Below, one piece after another: positions 8,304-17,658 of a DNA stretch of 64,000 nucleotides. The notes under the pieces were generated by a model, which saw nothing but the letters and a program-made list of their open reading frames with translations, did no database searches and had not been told where the DNA came from. Each line of letters opens with the position of its first letter. Position 1 is the first letter of the stretch. The position numbers and the translations under genes are program-made. This DNA is from Paracoccus sigandri (GTDB lineage Bacteria > Pseudomonadota > Alphaproteobacteria > Rhodobacterales > Rhodobacteraceae): assembly GCF_003709565.1 (NCBI RefSeq), contig NZ_QNRC01000012.1, positions 1 to 64,000 on the forward strand, given 5' to 3'.

Positions 8304-9242
8304 CTAGCCCCCCTGTTTCTCGTCAATGACCTTGCCGTCGGGCCCCAGCGGCGGCAGCCCGCGAACGGAACGAATCGTGTTGCGCGCATCGACCCCCAGC
8401 CGCATCACCGGCCGCGAGGGATTGCGCAGGTCGATCACGTCGATGTCGCGCCCCAGCAGGTCCTGTTGCCGGTGCAGCGCGATCGCCGCCTCCAGCGCGA
8501 CGGCGCCGCCTTCGGCCGGCAGCATGATCCGCTGGCCGTGATCCAGCACCACGTCCCAGCGCCGTTCGCCGCGATAGACCAGCCCGCGCAGCCGCGGCAG
8601 GATCGGCCCCGCCGCATCGACCAGCGCCAAGGCCTCTTGCGCAGCGCGATCCGCCCCCTCGCCCGCGATCAGCGGCAGGTCGGGACGCACCTCGCGCGAG
8701 GTCACGCTGGCCACACGATGGCCCGAGGCGTCCAGGATCTCGATGCCGCGCCCATGCCGCCACAGCAGCGCGGGCACGCGTTCCTTGACCACGGCGGACA
8801 GGATCCCGCCGGGCTTGATGCGCAGGTCGATGGTTTCCACCGCGTCAAGCTGCATCACCTGCAGGCGCAGCGCGGTCAGGTCGATGTCGAAGCTGGAGGC
8901 CGGCAGATCGACGGGCAGCATCGCCCTGAGCGCCTTGTCCACCACCGGCGAGGCGCCCTCGATGGTCATCATCCTGACCATGAATTCCTCGCGGCTCTGG
9001 ACCTTCTGGACCAGCCCGTCGATGCCGTCGGTCAGGCTGGCGCGGCGATCCTCGTCGGCAAGCCACAGCCCGGCGGTCATGGCGACCAGGAAGGCGGGCA
9101 GGCCGATGCGCACGGTGCGGCGCCAGATCGGCCGCAGCCACATCCGCTCCAGCCGGTATTTCAGCCGCGAGGGCGCCGGGTCGCGCCTGACGCGCTGGAC
9201 CGGCTGGGGCTGGGGCTGCCGGCCGGGCCGATGATCGATCAC
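8304..9242 (-). CDS. ftsQ: Cell division protein FtsQ
   Basis: A 312-residue single-pass divisome protein. The cytoplasmic N-terminus is basic and proline-rich ([17 protein letters not shown]). A membrane segment follows at about residues 50-68 ([18 protein letters not shown]). The periplasmic POTRA-like part includes [14 protein letters not shown], and the FtsQ beta domain includes [22 protein letters not shown]. The start is taken as GTG 9242, whose GTGA overlaps the ddl stop by four bases, implying coupled translation. Downstream ATGs are too late to keep the whole cytoplasmic tail. Confidence 0.9.
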   Translation of the reverse strand: MIDHRPGRQPQPQPVQRVRRDPAPSRLKYRLERMWLRPIWRRTVRIGLPAFLVAMTAGLWLADEDRRASLTDGIDGLVQKVQSREEFMVRMMTIEGASPVVDKALRAMLPVDLPASSFDIDLTALRLQVMQLDAVETIDLRIKPGGILSAVVKERVPALLWRHGRGIEILDASGHRVASVTSREVRPDLPLIAGEGADRAAQEALALVDAAGPILPRLRGLVYRGERRWDVVLDHGQRIMLPAEGGAVALEAAIALHRQQDLLGRDIDVIDLRNPSRPVMRLGVDARNTIRSVRGLPPLGPDGKVIDEKQGG

Positions 9243-10174
9243 CTCGGGCACAGCGCGTCCTCCACCATCCAGCGCATCAGCGCGGGAAAGTCGATGCCGG
9301 CATGGGCGGCCTGTTCGGGCGCCAGCGAGGTGGGCGTCATGCCGGGCTGGGTGTTCACTTCCAGCAGGATCAGCCCGTCCAGCCCGCGCGAGTCGTCCCA
9401 GCGGAAATCGGTGCGCGACAGGCCCCGGCATCCCAGCGCGGCATGGGCGCGGACGGCATAGTCCAGGCAGGCGGCCTCGATCTCGGCCGGGATTTCCGCC
9501 GGGATCACGTGGCGAGAGCCGCCCGCCGTGTATTTGGCGTCATAGTCATACCAGCCATCGGTCAGGATCTCGGTCACACCCAGCGCGCGGTCGCCCATCA
9601 CCGCGGTGGTCAGCTCGCGCCCCGGCGCATAGGTTTCGACCATCACCCGCGCGGGCATCTCCGCCCCCAGCTGCGGCGGCTGGTTGGCGCCGTCCTGGAC
9701 GATATATACGCCGACCGAGGAACCCTCGTCATTGGGCTTGACCACATAGGGCGGGGCGATGACGTGGCGGCGGCAGACCTCGGCCGCCTCGGCGATGACG
9801 CTTTCGACCACCGGCAGGCCGGCGGCGCGGAAGGCCTCTTTCGCGCGGGTCTTGTCCATCGCCAGGGCCGAGGCCAGCACGCCCGAATGCGTATAGGGCA
9901 GACCCAGCCATTCCAGCAGCCCCTGCACGCAGCCATCCTCGCCCCAGCGGCCATGCAGGGCGTTGAAGACCACATCCGGGGCGGCCTCGGCCAGCCGGGC
10001 CACCAGCCCGCCGCCGAGCGCCTTGCCCGGATCGATCTCGATCACCTTGTAACCCGCCACCCGCAATGCCGCCGCGCATTCGCGCCCCGAGGACAGCGAC
10101 ACCTCGCGCTCGGCCGAGGGTCCGCCCATCAGAACGGCTACGGTGTGGGCTGTCCTGCTCGACCTGCCCGCCAC
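9239..10174 (-). CDS. ddl: D-alanine--D-alanine ligase
   Basis: A 311-residue ATP-grasp enzyme that makes the D-Ala-D-Ala dipeptide for peptidoglycan. N-terminal [17 protein letters not shown], then [16 protein letters not shown], the ATP-grasp stretch [16 protein letters not shown] and the Mg-binding end [21 protein letters not shown] are all present in order. The start is GTG at 10174. It is coupled to ftsQ by a GTGA overlap, and a 162-base gap separates it from murB. Confidence 0.96.
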   Translation of the reverse strand: MAGRSSRTAHTVAVLMGGPSAEREVSLSSGRECAAALRVAGYKVIEIDPGKALGGGLVARLAEAAPDVVFNALHGRWGEDGCVQGLLEWLGLPYTHSGVLASALAMDKTRAKEAFRAAGLPVVESVIAEAAEVCRRHVIAPPYVVKPNDEGSSVGVYIVQDGANQPPQLGAEMPARVMVETYAPGRELTTAVMGDRALGVTEILTDGWYDYDAKYTAGGSRHVIPAEIPAEIEAACLDYAVRAHAALGCRGLSRTDFRWDDSRGLDGLILLEVNTQPGMTPTSLAPEQAAHAGIDFPALMRWMVEDALCPR

Positions 10175-10336
10175 GTTCTTTGCCTTTCGCGCCCGGTTTG
10201 TCCGGGCTTTCGTTCAATTTCGCGCGGCCGGGTTCAGCCCGGTCCTGCGCCTGCCAGGGCAGGATAGCGTCAAAGCGCGAATCACAAAAGGGCCATTTCG
10301 CGCAATCACATCAGAATATTGGCGGAATCCGGCCGC

Positions 10337-11281
10337 TCAGGCCGGCTGGTCGCCCTCGGGCAGAGGATCGCCGACGCGGATCACTTCCCATTGCAGCTCG
10401 TGGCCGCTGTCTTCCAGCACGCGGCGGCGGACCAGCTCGCCCAGGGCCTCCAGCTCGGCCGCCGTGGCGCCGCCGGTATTCAGCAGGAAATTCGGGTGCT
10501 TTTCCGACATCTGCGCGCCGCCCCAGCTGTGGCCGCGCAGCCCCGCCCGGTCGATCAGCGACCAGGCCTTCAGGTCATGCGTGTCGTCCTCGCGCCCGGT
10601 CGAGCTGAAGCCGGCCGGGTTGCGGAAGGTCGAACCGGCGCTGCGCTCTCTGGTCGGCTGGGTCTCGTCGCGCCTTGCCAGCTGCGCGGCCATCTTCTCG
10701 TGCAGGGCGTCGGGATCGCCGGAGTCGGCGCGGAAGACGGCCTCGGTCAGCACCCAGCCCTCGGGCAGGTCGGAATGGCGATAGGCGAAGTTCAGGTCCG
10801 CGGGCGTCAGCACCACCTCGCGCCCGTCACGGGTGACGGCGCGGGCCTGGACCAGGTGATCGGCCACATAGGTGCCATAGCAGCCGGCATTCATCCGCAC
10901 CGCCCCGCCGATGCTGCCGGGAATGGTGCGCAGGAAGGTCAGGTCGCGCCCGGCATCCGCCGCGCGCCTGGCCACCTGCGCGTCCAGCGCCGCGGCCCCG
11001 GCGGTGACCAGATCGCCCTCGACCGAGACGGCGTTGAAGCCGCGCCCCAGCCGGACCACCACGCCCCGGATGCCGCCGTCGCGCACGATCAGGTTGCTGC
11101 CGACACCGATGGGAAAGACCGGCATGGCCGGGTCCAGATCGCGCAGGAAGTCGGCCAGGTCCTGCGCGTCTGCGGGCTGGAACAGCCAGTCGGCGGGTCC
11201 GCCCACGCGCAGCCAGGTCAGCCCGTCAAGGGCGCGGTTCGGGATCAGGTTGCCACGGGTGGGGGGAAGTTCGCTTGTCAT
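10337..11281 (-). CDS. murB: UDP-N-acetylenolpyruvoylglucosamine reductase MurB
   Basis: A 314-residue FAD enzyme that completes UDP-N-acetylmuramic acid. The FAD-binding [22 protein letters not shown], the GIPGS-type loop ([21 protein letters not shown]) and a catalytic-region [10 protein letters not shown] are all visible. The C-terminal [16 protein letters not shown] places it with the type II (shorter) MurB enzymes. It lies in the murC-murB-ddl part of the cluster. The 79 bases upstream, back to the unknown membrane protein, hold nothing I recognise. Confidence 0.97.
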   Translation of the reverse strand: MTSELPPTRGNLIPNRALDGLTWLRVGGPADWLFQPADAQDLADFLRDLDPAMPVFPIGVGSNLIVRDGGIRGVVVRLGRGFNAVSVEGDLVTAGAAALDAQVARRAADAGRDLTFLRTIPGSIGGAVRMNAGCYGTYVADHLVQARAVTRDGREVVLTPADLNFAYRHSDLPEGWVLTEAVFRADSGDPDALHEKMAAQLARRDETQPTRERSAGSTFRNPAGFSSTGREDDTHDLKAWSLIDRAGLRGHSWGGAQMSEKHPNFLLNTGGATAAELEALGELVRRRVLEDSGHELQWEVIRVGDPLPEGDQPA

Positions 11282-11360
11282 GGCTGCGGAAATATCACCA
11301 CATATCGCGGATCAGAAGCCCCGAAACCGCCGCGCGCGGGGGATCGGCGGCGATCCCGCC

Positions 11361-11750
11361 CTATTCGATCGCGCTGAGCATGACGGCAATCCCGGCCACG
11401 ATAGCAAAGGCGATAACGTCCCAGGGCTTTGCGAAAGACGCGTGCCGCGTCACCGGGCGCCCTGCGACATGGCGCTGAAACAGCTCATATCCCCAGCGCA
11501 GCAGCGCGCCCACAACCATGCCCGCCGCACCCACACCCATCAGGATCATCATGATGATGCCGACGATCCCGGCTAGGTAGCCGACGGTCTTTCCCTCGCT
11601 GATAACCCAGCAGACAATCGCGCCAAGCCCGAAAACCGCAAGCGCGCCAAGCAGCCAGCCGAAGCTGCGCGCCGCCACGCGCACCCAGCCCGACCATGCG
11701 GCGAGAAGCGCAAGAACGGCCGGAACGGCGAAGACCGCGACATCGATCAT
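11361..11750 (-). CDS. Unknown small membrane protein between murC/DUF2484 and murB
   Basis: A 129-residue protein with about four hydrophobic segments: residues 5-20, 28-50 (SFGWLLGALAVFGLGAIVCWVI), 57-85 (LAGIVGIIMMILMGVGAAGMVVGALL) and 109-127. A basic loop (RHVAGRPVTRHASFAKPWD) precedes the last one. GAGG sits seven bases before the ATG. It starts nine bases after the DUF2484 gene, so it is probably co-transcribed with the cell-wall genes. I do not recognise a family, and it is not part of the standard division cluster. It could be a lineage-specific insertion. Confidence 0.7.
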   Translation of the reverse strand: MIDVAVFAVPAVLALLAAWSGWVRVAARSFGWLLGALAVFGLGAIVCWVISEGKTVGYLAGIVGIIMMILMGVGAAGMVVGALLRWGYELFQRHVAGRPVTRHASFAKPWDVIAFAIVAGIAVMLSAIE

Positions 11751-11759
11751 GCCCGCGCC

Positions 11760-12026
11760 TCAGTGCAGGCCGCGATGGACCGGCTCTCGCCGCCGCCGCA
11801 CCGTCTGCAGCGGCGAACGCAGCAGCACCCACAGCCCCATGGCGAAGGCGCCGAAGCCCATGACCGGCCCCCAATGCAGCGTCAGCCAGCCCAGCACCGG
11901 CACGCCGACCAGCACCAGCCCCCAGAAGGCCGCCGGGCGATGCTTCGCGCGCAGGAAGGGGATCAGGCAGGCCGCGACCAGCCAGGCCGAGGCCACCAGC
12001 AGCGAGAGGTAGGAGGGAACGATCAC
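11760..12026 (-). CDS. DUF2484 family small membrane protein
   Basis: An 88-residue protein with three hydrophobic segments (about 3-23, 30-48 and 52-70) and a basic tail ([12 protein letters not shown]). The sequence [21 protein letters not shown] and its position directly after murC fit the DUF2484 family of Rhodobacteraceae division clusters. The GTG start overlaps the murC stop by four bases (GTGA), so translation is probably coupled. Function is unknown; the conserved place in the murein cluster suggests an envelope role. Confidence 0.8.
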   Translation of the reverse strand: MIVPSYLSLLVASAWLVAACLIPFLRAKHRPAAFWGLVLVGVPVLGWLTLHWGPVMGFGAFAMGLWVLLRSPLQTVRRRREPVHRGLH

Positions 12027-13450
12027 GCGGCCCGTCCCTGCAAGCGCGCCGGCAGCCCGTTGGCCCAGGTCGAGATCGTCCCGGCGCCCAGGCAGACCAC
12101 CATGTCCCCCGGCCGCGCCTGTTCGCGCACCAGCCGCTCCAGGTCGTCCTCGGACAGGATGGCGCGGGCGTGGCGATGGCCATGGGCGATCAGCCCGGCG
12201 ACCAGGTCGTCGCGGCTGGCGCCGGGGATCGGCTCCTCGCCCGCGGCATAGACCTCGGCGATGGCGACCACGTCGGCCTCGTTGAAGCAGGTGCAGAAAT
12301 CGTCGAAGAGGCTGGACAGCCGGGAATAGCGATGCGGTTGATGCACGGCGATGACCCGGCCGGTCGTCGCCTGGCGCGCGGCCTTCAGCACGGCGGCGAT
12401 CTCGACCGGATGGTGGCCGTAATCGTCGATGATGGTGACGCCGTTCACCTCGCCCACGCGGGTGAAGCGGCGGCCCACGCCGCCGAACTTGGCCATTGCC
12501 TCGCGGATCTCGGATTTCTTGATGCCCAGGTGGCGGGCGACGGCCACGGCGGCCAGCGCGTTACTGACATTGTGATCGCCCGGCATGGGCAGGCTGCAGC
12601 CCTCGATCATCTCGATATCGCCGGTCTCGGAGGGACCCTCGCCCTGCAGCGCGATGTCGAAATGCGCGATGCCCGATTCATAGCGCAGGTTCATCGCCCG
12701 CACATCGGCCTGGGCGTTGAAGCCGAAGGTGACCACGCGGCGGTCGGTCAGCTTGCCGACCAGCGCCTGAACCTCGGGGTGGTCGGTGCAGCACACCGCC
12801 AGCCCGTAGAAGGGAATGCCCGAGGCGAAATCGTAAAACCCCTTCCGCAGCGCGTCGAAGCTGCCCCAATGCTCCATATGCTCGGGGTCGATATTGGTGA
12901 TGATGGCGATGTCGGCGGGCAGGCGGTTGAAGCTGCCGTCGCTCTCGTCGGCCTCGACCACCATCCATTCGCCGGCGCCGGCCCGCGCGTTGCTGCCATA
13001 GGCATGGATCACGCCGCCATTGATGACCGTCGGATCCAGCCCGCCCGCATCCAAGAGCGTCGCCACCATGGTCGTCGTCGTCGTCTTGCCATGCGTCCCG
13101 GCAATCGCGATGTTCGAGCGCATCCGCATCAGTTCCGCCAGCATCTCGGCCCGGCGCACCACGGGCAGGCCCCGGCGGCGGGCCTCCTCCAGCTCGGGAT
13201 TGCCCTTCTTGATCGCGGTCGAGATCACCACCACGCCCGCCTCGCCGATATTCTCGGCGCGCTGGCCCTCGAAGACGGTGGCGCCCAGGCCTTCCAGCCG
13301 GTCGGTGATCTTCGAGCGTTTCAGGTCGCTGCCCTGCACGGGATAGCCAAGCGTCAGCAGCACCTCGGCGATGCCGGACATGCCGATGCCGCCGATGCCG
13401 ACGAAATGGATCGGGCCCAGATCGAAGGGCAGCTTGGTGGCGGCGTTCAT
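12023..13450 (-). CDS. murC: UDP-N-acetylmuramate--L-alanine ligase MurC
   Basis: A 475-residue Mur ligase that adds L-Ala to UDP-MurNAc. The N-terminal Rossmann motif is [17 protein letters not shown] (about 15-31), the ATP P-loop GTHGKTTTT is at about 118-126, and the central [17 protein letters not shown] and C-terminal [11 protein letters not shown] and VHQPHRYSR motifs follow. It overlaps murG upstream (ATGA, four bases) and DUF2484 downstream (GTGA, four bases). Confidence 0.98.
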   Translation of the reverse strand: MNAATKLPFDLGPIHFVGIGGIGMSGIAEVLLTLGYPVQGSDLKRSKITDRLEGLGATVFEGQRAENIGEAGVVVISTAIKKGNPELEEARRRGLPVVRRAEMLAELMRMRSNIAIAGTHGKTTTTTMVATLLDAGGLDPTVINGGVIHAYGSNARAGAGEWMVVEADESDGSFNRLPADIAIITNIDPEHMEHWGSFDALRKGFYDFASGIPFYGLAVCCTDHPEVQALVGKLTDRRVVTFGFNAQADVRAMNLRYESGIAHFDIALQGEGPSETGDIEMIEGCSLPMPGDHNVSNALAAVAVARHLGIKKSEIREAMAKFGGVGRRFTRVGEVNGVTIIDDYGHHPVEIAAVLKAARQATTGRVIAVHQPHRYSRLSSLFDDFCTCFNEADVVAIAEVYAAGEEPIPGASRDDLVAGLIAHGHRHARAILSEDDLERLVREQARPGDMVVCLGAGTISTWANGLPARLQGRAA

Positions 13451-14532
13451 GTCGCTATCTCCGTCACGAGTTCATACAGGCGCCGCGCCGCATCGGGCCG
13501 GCCGAGGGACAGCGCAGCACTGGCCATGGCTTGCGCCTGCGCGGGGTCGGAAAGGATCGCGCGGATGTCGCCCGCCAGCGATGCGGCGTCAAGCCTCGAT
13601 TCGGGCCAGACCCTGGCCGCGCCGCCTTCCGACAGCATCCGGGCATTGGCGCTCTGATGGTCGCCTGCCGCGGCGGCATAGGGGATCAGGATCGCCGGCC
13701 GGCCGATCGTGGTGATGTCGGCGATCGAGGAGGCGCCCGACCGGCTGACGACCAGCTGCGCCGCCGCGATCCGCTGCGGCACGTCGTCGAAGAAGGGCCG
13801 CACCTCGGCCCGGACGCCCGCATCGGCATAGGCAGCGGTGACGCGCGCGGCGTCCTCGGCCCGCGCCTGGTGGCTGACATGCAGGCGTTTTCGCATCTCC
13901 TCGGGCAGGGCGGCGACGGCGGCGGGGACCACGTCGGACAGCACCCGCGCGCCCTGGCTGCCGCCGATCACCAGCAGCTCCAGCACCCCCTCGCCCGGCG
14001 CGGCATAGGGCGCGCCCGCCCGTTCCAGCACGGCGGCGCGGACCGGATTGCCGGTATGGACGCCCTTGACGCCCTCGGGCAGCTCGGTCGGCCAGATGCC
14101 GCAGGCGACGCGGCCCACGCGCGGCGCGAAGATCCGGTTCACCCGGCCCATCACGCCATTTTGTTCGTGGATCATGCGCGGCAGCCCCAGCGTCACCGCT
14201 GCCGACAGCGCCGGGATCGTCGGATAGCCGCCGAAGCCGATCACGACCGAGGGGCGGTCGCCGCGAAAGGCCCGCCGCGCCGCCATCACCCCGGCGGCGA
14301 TCCTGAAGGGCGCGGCCAGCTTGCCCGGCAGCCCCCCCCGCGCGGTGGTGGCCGAGGCCACGACCTCGCGCGCGACCGCGGGCGGGAAGGCCCCGGCATA
14401 GCGCGCGCCGCGATCGTCGGTGGACAGCTTCACCCGCCAGCCCTCGGCCAGCAGCAGTTCGGCCAGCGACTGCGCGGGAAACATGTGCCCGCCGGTGCCG
14501 CCGGCGGCAATCAGGGCCAGGGGTGCCGCCAT
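13447..14532 (-). CDS. murG: Lipid II-forming GlcNAc transferase MurG
   Basis: A 361-residue peripheral membrane glycosyltransferase converting lipid I to lipid II. The N-terminal [10 protein letters not shown] (about 11-20) is the lipid-binding glycine loop. [23 protein letters not shown] and the C-terminal nucleotide-sugar site ([13 protein letters not shown], later [11 protein letters not shown]) are in place. The ATG shares a base with the ftsW stop (TGATG), and the murG stop overlaps murC by four bases. Confidence 0.97.
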   Translation of the reverse strand: MAAPLALIAAGGTGGHMFPAQSLAELLLAEGWRVKLSTDDRGARYAGAFPPAVAREVVASATTARGGLPGKLAAPFRIAAGVMAARRAFRGDRPSVVIGFGGYPTIPALSAAVTLGLPRMIHEQNGVMGRVNRIFAPRVGRVACGIWPTELPEGVKGVHTGNPVRAAVLERAGAPYAAPGEGVLELLVIGGSQGARVLSDVVPAAVAALPEEMRKRLHVSHQARAEDAARVTAAYADAGVRAEVRPFFDDVPQRIAAAQLVVSRSGASSIADITTIGRPAILIPYAAAAGDHQSANARMLSEGGAARVWPESRLDAASLAGDIRAILSDPAQAQAMASAALSLGRPDAARRLYELVTEIAT

Positions 14533-15695
14533 CAGCGCCCCCGCCGCAGCAATTCGGCGAATTCGCCCTGCGGCCGCGTCCGGGTCAGCGCCAGCAGCAT
14601 CCCCACCGCGATCCCCGAGGCGATCACGGACGAGCCGCCATAGCTGACGAAGGGCAGCGTCATCCCCTTGGCCGGCAGCAGCCGCACCGCGACGCCCATG
14701 TTGATCAGCGCCTGCACGCCGAAGGCGCAGGCCAGCCCCGCCCCGGCGATGCGGGTGAAGGGCTCGCGCTCGCGCATCATGCGCAGCAGGCTGCGGGTGA
14801 CGATGATCGCGTAAAGCACGATGATCGCCAGCACCATGACCAGGCCATATTCCTCGGCCGCGACGGCGATGATGAAGTCGGTATGCGCGTCTGGCAGCTG
14901 CCATTTCACGCTGCCCTCGCCCACGCCGACGCCGAAGAAGCCGCCCTCCATGATCGCATGGGTGGCATAGCCGATCTGGGTGCGCGGGTCGATCTCGGGC
15001 GACAGGAATCCGTCGATGCGGCGCGCGAAATGGTCCGAGGCGCCGTAGGAGAACACCCCGCCCACAACCGCCAGCCCGGCGACGATCATCAGCGGCAGCA
15101 GCGACGAGCCCGAGACGAAATACATCACGCCCCAGGAAAACAGCACCAGCGAGGCCTGGCCGAAATCGGGCTGCAGCGCCAGCAGCGTCACCACGATGGC
15201 TGCGACCGCCAGCGAGATCGAGCGTCCCGGAGGCCCCCCGACCTGCTGCGCCGCCGCCATGCACCAGGCGCAGAGCGCGACGAAGGCGGGTTTCAGGAAC
15301 TCGGACGGCTGGATCGAGATGAAGCCGAGGCTCAGCCAGCGGGTCGCGCCCTTGCCGAAATCGGTGCCGATCACCGGCAGCGCCAGGATCATCAGGAAAG
15401 CCCCGGCAAAGCCCAGCACCCCCAGCCGGCGCACCTGGCGCGGCGACAGCATCGAGATCACCAGCATCACGAACAGCGCCACGCCGCCGAAGAAGGCCTG
15501 GCGCTGCACATAGTAGAAGCGCGGCAGGTTGTTCTTTTCCGCCAGCGGCACCGAGGCCGCCAGACCCAGCAGCAGCCCGATCGCAAACAGGCCCAGCACG
15601 CAGACCAGCGACCATTTGTCCAATGTGCGCCACCAGCGTGGAAGAATCGGGTCGCCCGCCCGCGCGGGCGTGGAGCCAAAGACCATCTCGGTCAT
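14532..15695 (-). CDS. ftsW: Septal peptidoglycan glycosyltransferase FtsW
   Basis: A 387-residue SEDS-family membrane protein with about ten hydrophobic segments. It polymerises lipid II at the septum with FtsI. Signature stretches are [33 protein letters not shown] and, near the C-terminus, [18 protein letters not shown]. The start [16 protein letters not shown] gives a normal length. It is the first gene of the visible cluster on this strand; the 157 bases upstream hold no promoter I would stand behind. Confidence 0.96.
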   Translation of the reverse strand: MTEMVFGSTPARAGDPILPRWWRTLDKWSLVCVLGLFAIGLLLGLAASVPLAEKNNLPRFYYVQRQAFFGGVALFVMLVISMLSPRQVRRLGVLGFAGAFLMILALPVIGTDFGKGATRWLSLGFISIQPSEFLKPAFVALCAWCMAAAQQVGGPPGRSISLAVAAIVVTLLALQPDFGQASLVLFSWGVMYFVSGSSLLPLMIVAGLAVVGGVFSYGASDHFARRIDGFLSPEIDPRTQIGYATHAIMEGGFFGVGVGEGSVKWQLPDAHTDFIIAVAAEEYGLVMVLAIIVLYAIIVTRSLLRMMREREPFTRIAGAGLACAFGVQALINMGVAVRLLPAKGMTLPFVSYGGSSVIASGIAVGMLLALTRTRPQGEFAELLRRGR

Positions 15696-15852
15696 GGGAA
15701 TACCGCCGTCACTGCCTCTGTCCTGTCCGGTTTTCCCGGATCTGGCCGCCAGCATAGCGCGAAAGATGCCTCCGCGCCACAGTCGATTATGCGTTGATCG
15801 CAGATACTTGACAGGATTTGCCGGCGCCCCCGCCCGGATCAGCCCGCCCGGA

Positions 15853-16719
15853 TCACTCGGCCGTGCCGTGGCTGCGGTCATAGCCGTTGGGCGGGGGCGG
15901 CGCCCAGCCCTCGGGCGCGGCGGCGGGGCGGAAGATCTCGACCAGCAGCGGATGGCAGGCGGCCTTGTCCGAGGAATGCTCGCCCCCGCAATCGCCGCCC
16001 GGACAGGCGGACAGCGCGCCCAGAAGGTCGATCTCGGCGAAGAACTCGATGAAGTCGCCGGGCCGGACCGGGCTGGCCTTCATGAAATACTGGCCCGTGT
16101 CGCGCGCGAATCCGGTGCACATGAAGACGTTCAGCACGTCATGGACATGGCGCTCGGCCTCGGCCAGCGGCAGGCCGCGCGCCTGCGACAGAGCGCGGGT
16201 CAGGTTGGAATGGCAGCAATGGTGATACTGCCCGCCATCCGACAGAAGGTTGTGCGTATAGGGATCGCAGCGCGTGCCGATCACGTCATGGACCCCGCCG
16301 CCGAACGCGTCGAAACCATACCAGTCCAGCGTGTCCTCGGTGATCGTCGCCATCGGCCGCAGCGTCGGGAAAGAGGACCACATCCGGTCCCCCGCCGACA
16401 GATGCGTGCCATGCAGCGCACGGGTCTTGCCGGAATAGAACCGTTCGGACAGGTCGGCCGACCACAGGTTCAAATCGCCCACCTGCGGCCCCTCGATGCT
16501 GGTGATGCGGAAGAAATGCCCGGCCGGTACCTCGAAGCAGCGCGCCTCGCGCGCGGGCACGACATGTTCGCCGATCCGCGCCCAGCCCGCCCGCGCGGCC
16601 CGCAGCGCCGGCAGGCCGGGATCCGGCAGGTGCTGGACCGGATAGCAGATGACCGGCGCCACGGCGCGGCGCGCATCGGCGTCCTGGGGGGCGGGATGTT
16701 CGGGCGTGGCGGGTTTCAT
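15853..16719 (-). CDS. DUF1989 (urea carboxylase-associated) family protein
   Basis: A 288-residue protein of the DUF1989 family. It contains VPAREARCFEVPAGHFFRI, GPQVGDLNLWSADLSERF and the cysteine/histidine-rich patch YHHCCHSNL, then VFMCTGFARDTGQYFM. AGGAGAGCCCC before the ATG fixes the start. Some relatives lie with urea carboxylase and guanidine-degradation genes and are linked to carboxyguanidine deiminase activity, but no such genes are nearby here. The clustered His/Cys residues suggest a metal site. The substrate cannot be assigned from this window. Confidence 0.8.
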   Translation of the reverse strand: MKPATPEHPAPQDADARRAVAPVICYPVQHLPDPGLPALRAARAGWARIGEHVVPAREARCFEVPAGHFFRITSIEGPQVGDLNLWSADLSERFYSGKTRALHGTHLSAGDRMWSSFPTLRPMATITEDTLDWYGFDAFGGGVHDVIGTRCDPYTHNLLSDGGQYHHCCHSNLTRALSQARGLPLAEAERHVHDVLNVFMCTGFARDTGQYFMKASPVRPGDFIEFFAEIDLLGALSACPGGDCGGEHSSDKAACHPLLVEIFRPAAAPEGWAPPPPNGYDRSHGTAE

Positions 16720-16794
16720 GGGGCTCTCCTGTGCTGGCGCCTTGCCATCATGGCGCAAGCGCGGGCGAAGACCAGCCCCGATCATCCGCCCGGA

Positions 16795-17538
16795 TCAGCC
16801 CAGGGTGGCCAGGATCGGGAAGGTTTCCAGCAGCCAGAAGGCGAAGGCCGAGAAGGCGCCGGTCAGCAGCATCACCCCCACCACGACCAGCAGCGCGCCC
16901 ATCGCCCGCTCGATGGCCTTCAGATGCGGCTTGATGCGGTTCATCAGCCCCATGGCGCGGTTGATGAAGATGGCCGACAGCAGGAAGGGAATGCCCAGCC
17001 CCAGCGCATAGACGGCCAGCAGCGCCGTGCCGCGCGACAATTCGCCCCCGGTCGCGGCCAGCGACAGGATCATGCCCAGCTGCGGGCCGATGCAGGGCGT
17101 CCAGCCGAAGGCGAAGGCCAGGCCCAGCACATAGGCGCCGAACGCGCCGCCATCCTGCCGCCCGGCCTCCAGCCGCGCCTCCTGGTCCAGGATCGGGATG
17201 CGGAAGACATGCAGGAAATGCAGACCCATGGCGATGACCATGACGCCCGCGACCTTGGCCAGCACGTCCTGATATTGCAGGAAGGCCCGCCCGAAGGCCG
17301 AGGCCGCGAAGCCCATCACCAGGAACACCGTCGACAGGCCCAGCACGAAGAAGCAGGCCGGCAGCACCGCGCTGCGTTCCCGCGCCTTCAGCCCGCCCAC
17401 GCCCACGCCGGTCATATAGGCCAGGTAGGGCGGCACGATCGGCAGCACGCAGGGCGACAGGAAGGACAGAAGCCCGGCCAGCAGCGCCACGAAGGCGGCA
17501 GGCAGGAAGGCGGCGGCGGCAAGATCGATTCCCAGCAT
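16795..17538 (-). CDS. ccdA: CcdA-family thiol-disulfide membrane transporter
   Basis: A 247-residue protein with six hydrophobic segments. The two redox cysteines lie in paired sequences SFLSPCVLPIVPPYLAYM (first segment) and FGWTPCIGPQLGMIL (fourth segment), as in CcdA/DsbD transmembrane domains. CcdA passes electrons from cytoplasmic thioredoxin to periplasmic thiol proteins for cytochrome c maturation. The start is at MLGIDLAAAAFL; the ribosome site is weak. No thioredoxin-like partner is adjacent. It stands alone between DUF1989 and rne. Confidence 0.88.
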   Translation of the reverse strand: MLGIDLAAAAFLPAAFVALLAGLLSFLSPCVLPIVPPYLAYMTGVGVGGLKARERSAVLPACFFVLGLSTVFLVMGFAASAFGRAFLQYQDVLAKVAGVMVIAMGLHFLHVFRIPILDQEARLEAGRQDGGAFGAYVLGLAFAFGWTPCIGPQLGMILSLAATGGELSRGTALLAVYALGLGIPFLLSAIFINRAMGLMNRIKPHLKAIERAMGALLVVVGVMLLTGAFSAFAFWLLETFPILATLG

Positions 17539-17606
17539 GGCAGGCACTCTAGCCGCTGGCGCGGCCGGGGCCAGAGGCCAGAACGTCACGGCTGCGTGCA
17601 TCATGG

Positions 17607-17635
17607 AAAAAGGCGCGAAGGTTTCCCCCCGCGCC
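17607..17635 (-). terminator. Rho-independent terminator after rne
   Basis: On the minus strand GGCGCG (17635-17630) and CGCGCC (17617-17612) form a 6-base stem over a 12-base loop, followed by TTTTT (17611-17607). It lies 23 bases after the rne stop. Confidence 0.7.
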
Positions 17636-17658
17636 CGATTTCCTGTTCGCCTGTCCGG

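Noticed and set aside
15806..15816. TTGACA-like sequence on the plus strand upstream of ftsW
   Set aside because: No matching -10 at a usable distance and no plus-strand gene follows it.
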